From Hydnum rufescens UP504 (Eukaryota; Basidiomycota; Agaricomycetes; Cantharellales; Hydnaceae), in assembly GCA_014904985.1 (NCBI GenBank), contig MU129019.1, forward strand, positions 1-64,000: a stretch of DNA of 64,000 nucleotides, written 5' to 3'. Below the pieces are notes generated by a model. It was not told the DNA's origin. It was given only the letters and a program-made list of their open reading frames with translations, and searched no databases. Within the stretch, counting starts at the first letter, position 1. The number at the start of each line of letters is the position of its first letter. Position numbers and translations under genes: made by a program. Below, one piece after another: positions 55,401 through 64,000 of the stretch.

Positions 55401-56325
55401 CCAGCTTTGAGCCTGCCATTGTTAGTATGAGAGGATTGGATCAATCTTGTTCTTATTACATAATCCACATGATGTATATAGCTTGGGAATTCCTGATCTC
55501 CTATCAAGTTTTTCTTTTGCCAAGGCTGTGGGCCGCTCTGTGATACCTGGAGATTAACCCACAGTGAAGTAGTGTTCCTGTCTCCCTGGCTCTAATGTCC
55601 CCATGCTGCATGCACCACCCTCCTTGTGTCCATGAATCCCACCATGTGTGTGGATTCATCACATGACCAAACCCAAACTCATATTCAACCCCATGACACT
55701 GTATCTGAAAGTATAGCCTGTATTGACTTGAAGCTGTAACCTGCAACCATGGCCCCTGTGGTTAACCTGCAACTGAAACTGAAACCATACCTGTACCCTG
55801 AAAAAGTTACCTGACTGTATTGTGGCTGACCTGCACCCATAACCCATGATGCTGTTACACCTGATCTTCACCTATCGCATGCACACCCTCCATTCCTTTG
55901 TACTGCCAGTGCAGATATCCCTTATGTAACCAACCCTGCCACTCTTTTTTTTCATTTGTTCCTGGTGGACTTTTTTTCCTATTCTGATTGAGACCTGTCC
56001 TCTGCTGTTGGGATTGGATCAGTCTCATCTTGATTATGTAATCCACATGATGTACAGTATATAGCTCAGGATCCCCTGACCCCCTATTAAGTTTTTCTCT
56101 CACTAACAGCCATAAGTCTGTATGCCTGCATTTAAAAAATGATATAATCTGTATTCTCATGAGATAACCACATTGATTATGCCAAACTGAAATGCATTTC
56201 ATCAAGGTATTTTAAATGGAAATTCATATTAGAATAGCATTTGGGACTCTGGGGCCAATACACTTGTGTCTGAGGATGTCAAATTCAGATGTGGAATCAA
56301 GACAATTCTCCCCATATGCACTCTA
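55401..56325. repeat. Degenerate repeats with two ~85-bp direct copies
   Basis: 55428-55515 and 56008-56095 are direct near-copies (AGGATTGGATCA... ACATAATCCACATGATGTA...). Between them, 55730-55860 repeats an ACCTGCAACTGAAAC-like word. No gene seen. Confidence 0.55.
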
Positions 56326-56327
56326 CA

Positions 56328-57720
56328 GAATACACCCCCCCTGCTAATACACCCCCCCTGCTAATACACCCCCCCTGCTAATACACCCCCCTGCTAATAC
56401 ACCCCCCTGCTAATACACCCCCCTGCTAATACACCCCCCCTGCTAATACACCCCCCTGCTAATACACCCCCCCTGCTAATACACCCCCCCTGCTAATACA
56501 CCCCCCCCTTGTTGGTAACACCCCCTCCCTTGCTGGTAATACCCCCCCCTTATTGGTAACGCCCCCCTTCCCTTCCTGGTAATCCCCCACCCCCTTATTG
56601 GTAACACTCCCCCTCCCTTCCTGGTATCCCCCCCCCTATTGGTAACACTCCCCCTTCCCTTCCTGGTAATCCCCACCCCCTTATTGGTAACACTCCCTCC
56701 CTTCCTGGTAATCCCCCCCCCCTTATTGGTAACACTCCCCTTCCCTTCCTGGTAATCCCCCCCCCTTATGGTAAACATCCCCTTCCTTCCTGGTAATCCC
56801 CCCCTTATTGGTAACACTCCCCTTCCCTTCCTGGTAATACCTCCCCACCCTTATTGGTACCACCCCCCTCCCTTATTGGGTACCACCCCCTTCCCTTCCT
56901 GGTAACACCCCCCTCCCTTCCTGGTAACACCCCCCCCCCCTATTGGCAACCCCCCCTTCCTTCCTGGTAATACCTCCCCCACCCTTATTGGTACCACCCC
57001 CCCTTCCCTTATTGGTACCACCCCCCCTTCCCTTCCTGGTAACACCCCCCTCCCTTCCTGGTAACACCCCCCTCCCTTCCTGGTAACACCCCCTCCCTTC
57101 CTGGTAACACCCCCCCCCCCTTATTGGCAACACTCCCCCTTCCCTTCCTGGTAATACCTCCCCCCCCCCTGCTGGCAACAACCCCCCCTTGTTGGTAACT
57201 CCCCCTTCCCTTCCTGGTAATACCCCCCCCTATTGGCAACACTCCCCCTTCCCTTCCTGGTAATACCTCCCCCCCCCTGCTGGCAACAACCCCCCCTTGT
57301 TGGTAACACCCCCCTTTATTGGTACCACCCCCCCTTCCCTTCCTGGTAATACCTCCCCCCCCTGCTGGCAACAACCCCCCCTTCCTTTATTGGTACCACC
57401 CCCCCTTCCCTTCCTGGTAATACCCCACCCCCCCTGCTGGCAACAACCCCCCCTTGTTGGTAATACCCCCCCTTCCTTTATTGGTACCACCCCCCTTCCC
57501 TTCCTGGGAATACCCCCCCCTATTGGCAACACCCCTTTCCCTTCCTGGTAATACTCCCCCCCTGCTGGCAACAACCCCCCTTGTTGGTAACACTCCCCCT
57601 TCCCTTCCTGGTAATACCTCCCCCCCCCCTGCTGGCAACAACCCCCCCTTGTTGGTAACACCCCCCTGGTAATACCCCCCCTTCCTGGTAATACCCCCTT
57701 CTGGAGTTACCAACCTCCCC
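56328..57720 (+). repeat. C-rich minisatellite, 1.4 kb, two repeat types
   Basis: 56328-56505: about a dozen 15-17-bp units ACACCCCCCTGCTAAT. 56506-57720: longer alternating units built from CCCTTATTGGTAACACTCCC, CCCTTCCTGGTAATACC and CTGCTGGCAACAACCCCCC. All C-rich on the plus strand, so G-runs lie on the minus strand with G-quadruplex potential. Gly-rich ORFs read across it are artefacts. Confidence 0.95.
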
Positions 57721-57834
57721 TAACAAACCCCCTTGGAATTAGACCCACCCCCCGGGCAAGTGGATTGATTGTGCTCCCTCGGTACCACTTAGAAGTGCCA
57801 GTACATAGGATTCTAATTACCAAGTAAGTGTGCA

Positions 57835-57920
57835 GTCTCGTTAGTCTTATTGGTTAAGGTGGATTGCTGCTGTAATGGCATTGAGAGGTCCCATGTTCAA
57901 ACCTGAGTGAGAGTGTTTGT
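57835..57920 (+). other. tRNA-like / SINE-like stretch
   Basis: ATTGGTTAAGGTGGATTGC resembles an A box and CCATGTTCAAACCTGAG a B box, about 45 bases apart. That is a pol III promoter arrangement as in tRNA-derived SINEs. No clean cloverleaf is evident. Extent unknown. Confidence 0.4.
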
Positions 57921-58055
57921 TTTTGGCACCTTGGCTCTCATCACATGGGATCTGCCAGCTCACTGCCCAGTTCAAACTCCGCAGATGAGCTAAGCAAAAT
58001 TGAAACTCTGAAGATGAGGTAATCATTGACCTAACTCCCTTCTGTTATAGATCCT

Positions 58056-59032
58056 GTGATGCTTGTTCCTGCGTCACTGAAGTCTACCATTTTGCAAGTT
58101 GTAGATGTCACTGACATTTGGGCTTGTATTCTCCTCACTTCCACCAGCTGCCTCATTGCATATGTGTTGGCCCCCCCAAATGCGGAAGACCTAGTCAAGG
58201 TCCTCCTTGGGCTCTCCGCTGAAGCATGGCATGAAGTTCAATCCGAATTCTCAACAGCTGACAATAATGGGGATGAGCAGGGAGAGCAACTTGCCATGGT
58301 AGAGTGCGAGGTAGGTTGCATTGAATGCACATATCTCATGCATATGCAGAATTTGCAATCTTTCAGGTTGGACGGGTCATGGTGTTGCCGATAAATCCCC
58401 CGACTGAGTCTTCTCCAAGTCTATCTTCTTCCTTCTCCAACATGGATGTATTGACACCAAAAGCTAGGGTCCCATCCGGGCCCCTTGTTATTCCTCTGTT
58501 TGTACAATGGGAGAATGATCTAGAAAGAGACAAAGAAGGCTCTAATGTGCCGACAGACAAACCACCCAAGCCTGTGACTATGTTTTTGCTCGTGCTTAAT
58601 GCGCCAGAAGAGATCCCCTGGGGCTTCATGCACACCAAGGTCTGCTTCCAATCTTTGGTCACCCTCGAATTTGAAGTGGACAGATGCTGAGATACATATG
58701 GCTTTTATAGGGGCGTCCTCTCGTCTCTTTCCTAAGCCCATTGCTTGTGGAAATAGGACAGCGCCTCGAATTTAGCTCGAGTGCCAGTCCTGGTGGACGA
58801 TGATTAAGATGAAGCCACATTGCCTGATGTAGGTTGCTTGAGCTCCGTGTGCAGGCCTGATATTGAGACCCTAAGACGGGGTATCGATTGGTTGGTCCTG
58901 ATGAGTGGCCTTTCACCCGAGATAGCGGCAATGGGATGTATAGGATGGGTTGGTCATGATGCTAATTATGTACTGCGTACAGAAGATGTGAACAGGGACA
59001 AGGTGGATCTCACTTCTAATGTACACATCTGA
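58056..59032 (+). pseudogene. Unidentified coding-like fragments
   Basis: Exon-like blocks: DVTDIWACILLTSTSCLIAY through LSAEAWHEVQSEFSTADNNG (58056-58310); VMVLPINPPTESSPSLSSSF through DLERDKEGSNVPTDKPPKPV (58370-58690), joined by an apparent GT...TTTCAG intron at about 58310-58367; and LRRGIDWLVLMSGLSPEIAA to 59032. This is probably another captured host gene, but I do not recognise it. Confidence 0.4.
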
Positions 59033-59108
59033 TGACGGCCTTGGTGATACTGTATGAAATGATATGTAGTCATGTATAATTATCGAGCCCACGGAATCGA
59101 TTGACCCT

Positions 59109-59880
59109 CATCTTGTGTGTTCTACGACTGCGCTAGCAAGTGATGCCAATGCGTCCTTGGCGTCTGTGTGAGGTAGCCGATCTAGCACCTCCAGTGCTTT
59201 GTTACTGTACTCTTTTGTGAGATTCTGCGTCCTCTCTAGTGCGTTTGAGTGCATGACAAGTGTGCGGGCCTATGTCAGAGGAAGGACAAGTATAGTTCAG
59301 AATGCAGTTCGAGAGCAATAGAATATTTAGAAATGAACCCACCCATTCAATGTCTCCCTCGTGTTTGAAGCGCCTCACTATGAGCTGCGCCATCTCTGGG
59401 TGTTCTTCCCATGCGTACAATGTAGGTGCCATGGCTAGCCCTAATTTGAGGCTGGTTCTGTACCCTGGTTTCCCCAGAGCACTTGAAGGGGAGAAGTCAA
59501 GCGCGTCATCAACGAGCTGTTGCATTGGACTAGAGGTTTAAAACCATTGTAAGGCTGTAGAAGCAACAACATACCTGGAATGCAATCCCAAGATTTCTCC
59601 CATAGGCATAGGCTACATCTTTATGTAAGCATCTCATCCGCCTCTGAACCTGGCAAGGCACCTCCTAATACAATGCTAGCATGGGCAAACTTGGCCATTA
59701 AGCTTGCGGTCTTCAAATACAACTTCCGTATATATGTCATCCACACCTGCTCACCTAGGACAGGGACTACAGGAGTGCCAGTACCCCCTGACTTATTTCT
59801 CCCCACATTTGCAAGACCTCTCCCTTGACCGGATTGGACAAAACAGTTGCAACTAGCTCAACTGCCTCGTTCTCCCCTTC
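59109..59880 (-). pseudogene. Captured trans-polyprenyl diphosphate synthase fragment (COQ1-like)
   Basis: Order on the minus strand: NEAVELVATVLSNPVKGEVL, then YIRKLYLKTASLMAKFAHAS, then DVAYAYGRNLGIAFQ with a GTATGT donor, QQLVDDALDFSPSSALGKPG (second Asp-rich motif, DDxxD), then GLAMAPTLYAWEEHPEMAQL, an intron (GTGGGT...GACATAG), and RTLVMHSNALERTQNLTKEY to a stop at 59109-59111. The 3' half of the gene, including its natural C-terminus, is present. The N-terminal half with the first DDxxD motif is absent. In the family this enzyme makes the ubiquinone side chain in mitochondria. A break after GSEADEMLT disrupts the frame. Confidence 0.85.
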
Positions 59881-60880
59881 ACATCAACATTCAAGAAGGG
59901 TGCCTCTACTTCACTACACCCCATCCTTGTGACCTAGAACAGGAATTCATTGGAGTTTTAATCGACTGCACTTCAAAGACCACAATGTTCATCCACGAGA
60001 TGGTGGCAGATAGACATATTTGTGTGTACCATACTCCCATCACATTTCCTGACTCAACTTCCTCTCCAACTACACTCAGGTACATGTGCATGTTACATCT
60101 GCCCCCTGCTCCATACCATCAGTGCAGATTGTCCAGAAGATAATCTCTACCTGGTCCAAGAGGTCACCTCATGCCCTGGACCCCACTGTGGACCCTTATT
60201 TTTAGACCAGCACTGTCACGAGCTCATGCAAGAGCGTCTCGCTGCTCAACCAATACATCTGGACAAAGCAAGCCTAGTGCACTCACTTTCACGATCATTC
60301 CAGTCTGTCGAATTGGGTCGAATTGCTTCACACATTTATGTGACATTCGCTTTCACGGTGGTGTACAATCAATATCTCAAACTCATCATGAACACGATCA
60401 AGCTCCTCCGTGTTTTTGCGCTATCCAATCAGCTTAAACTCCAAGTATGTCTTCATTATTCCACAATTGTGTAAATAGTGACGCCTGCCCTGAAGTCTCC
60501 AAGCCCATGTTCAACCCATCACAAGGTCTTTACTGTGTATTGATCTGATGATCACTCAACTTTCGAAGGGATCAAGATATTCATGACAACCCAGAATCTT
60601 TGGATTGGACAGCGGAAGATGAACACCTTGTGTATGAGCCCTTTGGCCCCTTCCCACCTAACTACTTAGTGTCATTAGTTTTGAGTTGCTGTCCCTCTCC
60701 TCTCCTTTCAGCCACTCTCTCTTGTTGCATAATTTGAGGCACTATATATAGCAAATTACAGTCATTCAACAAGATTCAGACTCAGTGCCTTATTGGTGCA
60801 CCTGCTACTAGGCTGCTAGTGGCAGCAAGAGTGCAAGATCACATGTGCTGAGTATGAAATCATCATTCCTCTGGTATCAG
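59881..60880. other. Unidentified TE-3 segment, coding-like in part
   Basis: Plus-strand readings such as QEGCLYFTTPHPCDLEQEFI (59895) and HCHELMQERLAAQPIHLDKA (60210) look exon-like but match nothing I know. 60480-60880 shows nothing definite. Confidence 0.3.
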
Positions 60881-61022
60881 GGATCCTGCGGGGTCCCCCC
60901 GGGTTTTTCAACCCCGTCTTGATTCCCGCGGCTTTTACCCCCATGAGTCATGGGGGCAGGTTTTTGAACCCACAGGGGAGGAGGTCAAAAAATCCCCCAG
61001 GGGGGCCCCATGCAACACCCTA

Positions 61023-61030
61023 AATGATAT
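61023..61030. repeat. 8-bp TSD of TE-3, right
   Basis: AATGATAT, partner of 39114-39121. Confidence 0.85.
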
Positions 61031-62740
61031 GTTGGAGGATTCTTTGGGATTCGTTTCTCTGGTTGAGCTATCTCAATTTCTATCATTTCTTGGGGATCAA
61101 TTTGAGGAGGATTTGTTTTCTTATGAGTGGGCTTCTCCATTGTTGCTTCATTTAGAATTGAGGAGGGCAGTATTCCTGGTGGATAACTTGGTTGCAGAGG
61201 TTTCTCTGGGGCTGGCTGTACTGGTTCTGGGTTCATTGGTAATGAGTCTGGCTGATTAGCCGAAGGTTTGTCTTGTGTTGGGCCATGTGGAGGCACATCA
61301 ACATACATTCGATGTTCAGGACATTGATTGGTTCTATCTCCCATGGGATTATGACAATGATCTGGTTTATTTGTTTTGGCAGCTGGTGCAGATATGAAAG
61401 GACCTGCTGCTATCGCATATGAGTGTGTTGTGAAGGGAGAGTGTCCATTTTTATCGACAATACTGATTGCCCCAGTGGTTTGTTGATGAGGGGATTCATC
61501 CCTGATTCATTTGATATCATCCACAATGGCTTGTTTAATTCCTCCTTTTCCTGCTATTCCTCATGGTAGTTGGGTGTCATCCATTTTTACAAGTCTTCCT
61601 TTGATAGAATACTTGATAATGCCCTGGTGAACCATAGCCTGAGCATCTGGACAGTTCTTCATTCCAACGTTATGTGCTCCTGTTTTGTCACAGAACCAAC
61701 AGAGAGTGGCACCAGCTGACATGTTAGGGCCCTGAGTACAATTAGACCCAAGTGGCTGATTGTTTGGATAGGTAGCTGGGCTTCCTTGAATCTGCGTTTC
61801 TGAGTGGGAAGGTTGCATATAAGGATTAAGAGATTGTCCATTTGGCTGTGGCTGTGCCATGTGAATTTTCATTTCATTGAAGGACTGTGTGAGGTCGCTG
61901 ATTTGTTCAGTCACATTGCGTAGTGAAGGGATGACTATAGGTTTTGATTTGGTGGAGACCTTTTTAATGGATGAAGGTGATATGGCAACTGGTTCTTCTT
62001 CACTTTCGCTGTCTGAGTTACTGTTTTCTTCTTCACTTTCTGAGGCTTCTGATTCATCTGAGTCACTATATCTGCCGCGCGATTTGTAATAACTGATTCT
62101 GGGTTTAGACTTCTTGGCCTTTGTGGTGGTTCGTGGTCTATCCTTATTGAGATGTCTGAAGTTGTAATAAAGATCCTCTTTGAGTATGGTTTTTATTGTA
62201 TCATAGGCTGTTGTGCAATCCAATGGTTTTGTGTCATCAAATCCTGGGACATAGCAGAATAATGGGAGTACGATCTTCTGGAGACATCATGGAATCCCTT
62301 GCCAGAAAAGGTCATCTCAGTCTCGCTCAGCTAGGACTTTCTTTTCATCAAGGCACTGCACTTGAGTGATAAATTCGCAATAGTATTCATCCAGGTCTGC
62401 CTCGTTGACAATTGTTCTTTTCTGTTGGCAGAAGTCTGCTAGTCATTCTTGAGTATATCATTGTTGCCTGTCTGTCTGCCCATAAAGTTTCCTGAGACGA
62501 GTAGCCAGGGCTTCAAAGGTTGTTGGGTTCTTAACTTCTGGGAGATTCTTGAGAAGTTCAGCTTCTTTGTTGCTGCAGAACTGGATAATGTTCTTGCATT
62601 TCTTGTGGTCATCATATAGGGCTTAATCACAGCAAGCTTTGTAGTCAAGGAGGAAGTTGTCAAGACATTTTCCCTTAAAATGCAGAGCATCTCTGCCTGT
62701 GGGCCATGGCATTGCACATGGATTTGCTACTCTGGCCATT
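61031..62740 (-). pseudogene. Gypsy-2 gag
   Basis: The start is probably near 62740 (MARVANPCAMPWPTGRDALH). The capsid-like part has stops, e.g. near TRLRKLYGQTDRQQ. 61561-62223 is open: Tyr/Ser/Asp-rich, then zinc knuckle CWFCDKTGAHNVGMKNC (CX2CX5HX5C) and QAMVHQGIIKY. The Pro-rich linker 61031-61344 ends at PPTYH, where TE-3 enters; it continues at 39113 as FTTDFQD. Confidence 0.87.
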
Positions 62741-62842
62741 GTTTCTGAGTCTGTTGATGTCGTTATGTTACTGGTGTGGAATGTTTTTGGAGAGGTGAAA
62801 GGTTTATTGAAGTGAGAATTATCCCTGTAAGGACCACCAGTT

Positions 62843-64000
62843 ATAGAAGAAGGGTTGGGAGCTCCGATGACTGTCAAATCAAAATCTGGTTCAGCCAGTG
62901 TGTAGATAGGAGACTGTGTTTCTGTTTATTCAAATGGGTTGGTTCACTTCAATGGTTGATCACTCTCTGCAAGATATGTATGTGTTTATTGGAGAATGGA
63001 ATGTGATATGGACTAGCAATAGTCAATGATATATCGTAGATGCTTATAGAAAGGCTTATACATCGTATGGAATGCTTATAGAAAGGCTTATATGTGGAGG
63101 ATGCTTATGGAAAGGCTTATACATGTTCATATTGTGTTTGTTCATTTACTGATATTTGTGTGTCCTTGTTTATGTCCTCCTAGTCAAAATGCGGATATCT
63201 GTGGGCTATAGAATGGTCAGTGCTTGGTTAGTTTGGTTAGTATGCTTCAATCTTCTTTCCTGACTTGTATTTACCTTTTCCTTGGATGTCCAGCAACTCT
63301 AACCTTAGGTTCTGCAACTATCCTTGGCTTCAGTATTTCTTGTAGATGGCTTCCAGTAGCTTGGTCTCAACAACCTTGAAGATGACTTAGCTCCAGATGG
63401 CTTTAGATAGACAGTTCTTTAGATATTAAGCAGAATGGTAGACAGTAGTTGACAGTGGTTGATCTCCAGAGTGAGGAGATGGGGGGGAACAAGAAAATCT
63501 GCTAGCTTATATACCTATCTGAAGGTGGCTGTGCATGGAGCAAGAACAAAAGAGTAATAAAGCTATGAGATCATAGTGATGTCATGGGGGAGTCATAGTG
63601 GAGTAGAACAAAAGAGTAATAAAGAAATGATGTCATAATGCGGTCATAGCTGAGTCATCCATAGAGTGTGATGTCATAGTGATGTCATTCATAAAGAGAA
63701 CAAAAGGATTCATAAAGGAAATGATGTCACTAGTTTGCTGAGCTTGTGGAGTGGTTGGAGCATGATGTCACTGGTCTTGTGATGTGTTTTGGGGCTCATG
63801 GGAAGCGAAATTAAGGGACATCTCTGGGTTCTGGAGATTAATCTGAGCATAGTCCAGTGGTTAAGGTGTTTTTTGTTACTGGTTAATAAAAGGAACAAGT
63901 GCATGGTATGGGATTCAATGCAGAGACAGCAGTTTGCATCCGTAATAGGCGTGCTTGGTACCATTCGATGCGGATTTTTAACAGCTTTCTGGGCGTGGTG
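62843..64000 (-). repeat. Gypsy-2 5' LTR (partial)
   Basis: The inner end on the minus strand reads CCCAACCCTTCTTCTAT then AACTGGTGGTCCTTACA, the presumed primer-binding region. It matches 28068-29657 closely. The window ends inside it. Confidence 0.9.

Larger units (their letters stand above)
39122..61022. mobile_element. TE-3: 21.9-kb hAT element, candidate autonomous relative of TE-1/TE-2
   Basis: The ends are TAGGGTATTGCACAGGG and GCAACACCCTA, matching TE-1/TE-2, with the same GC-rich subterminal repeats (39130-39180 and 60890-61015, including the ATGAGTCAT-type inverted repeat). It lies in gypsy-2 gag with an 8-bp TSD. Contents: hAT transposase gene split by element C, exportin-1 fragment, solo LTR3b, tandem repeats, a MITE, a C-rich minisatellite and a COQ1-like fragment. 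The transposase is broken, so this copy is no longer autonomous. Confidence 0.85.
28068..64000 (-). mobile_element. Gypsy-2 retrotransposon, interrupted by TE-3, runs off the window
   Basis: It reads right to left: 5' LTR (62843 to beyond 64000), gag (61031-62740 plus 39060-39113), protease, RT, RNase H, integrase (34425-39113), accessory ORFs (29927-33518) and 3' LTR (28068-29657). TE-3 lies inside gag. The two LTRs are very alike apart from small indels (for example near 63061), so the insertion is fairly recent, yet pol carries several frameshifts. Confidence 0.9.

Noticed and set aside
56476..57726. Gly/Gln-rich proteins on the minus strand
   Set aside because: Translation of a C-rich minisatellite; repeats shift frame freely.

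Overview
This window looks like a repeat-dense, gene-poor block from a filamentous fungus, most likely a basidiomycete (Agaricomycetes). The evidence is short GT...AG introns with a CTAAC/CTAAT branch motif near the acceptor, Ty3/gypsy polyproteins, hAT transposase, and fragments of fungal UDP-glucose dehydrogenase, exportin-1 and polyprenyl synthase genes. I see no intact host gene, rRNA, canonical tRNA or CRISPR array. Nearly everything is nested mobile DNA. I do not name a species.

Layout. (1) 1-2149 and 15061-16627 are two parts of one hAT-like element (A). It carries an array of spliced-looking units. (2) 2158-5562 and 16628-20020 are two inverted ~3.4-kb copies (TE-1, TE-2) of another hAT family, TIR TAGGGTATTGCACGGGG. 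Each carries divergent arrays of the same units plus a captured UDP-glucose dehydrogenase fragment. (3) 5563-13707 and 20021-25527 are the two parts of one gypsy element (gypsy-1), including a solo LTR (LTR3a). The ~14.5-kb interval between TE-1 and TE-2 is inverted: undoing the inversion pairs an exact 8-bp target-site duplication and puts gypsy-1 back into one orientation. (4) 13708-14596 and 27107-28067 belong to a second array element (B), interrupted by gypsy-1 and a solo LTR. 14597-15060 is a slice of a third. (5) From 28068 past the window end runs a second gypsy element (gypsy-2, minus strand). Its gag is split by TE-3 (39122-61022), a decayed, possibly once autonomous hAT with a transposase, exportin-1 and COQ1-like fragments, a C-rich minisatellite and a MITE. 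(6) TE-3's transposase gene is itself split by array element C (41528-50053).

The unusual system is the array. Its unit is an exon of about 155 nt ending in a GC-rich perfect or near-perfect palindrome (ACCACACACCCGC...GCGGGTGTGTGGT) 7-10 nt before a GT(A/G)AGT donor. An intron of about 100 nt follows, holding a second hairpin (GCAAAAAGAGCAGC-loop-GCTGCTCTTTTTGC), a CTAAC/CTAAT branch motif and a TTATTCTAG|GTC acceptor. Roughly 40 or more units occur, in six or more arrays. Hairpin arms change together, so pairing is conserved rather than sequence. In TE-1, TE-2, A and C the arrays point outward from a centre; in C the centre is a 435-bp palindrome. Elements with two unrelated hAT TIR families carry the same arrays. 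I know of no described element with this architecture. The exons show no sustained reading frame, so a spliced noncoding transcript is my working inference.

Both gypsy families also carry homologous extra ORFs between pol and the 3' LTR, another accessory module I cannot name.
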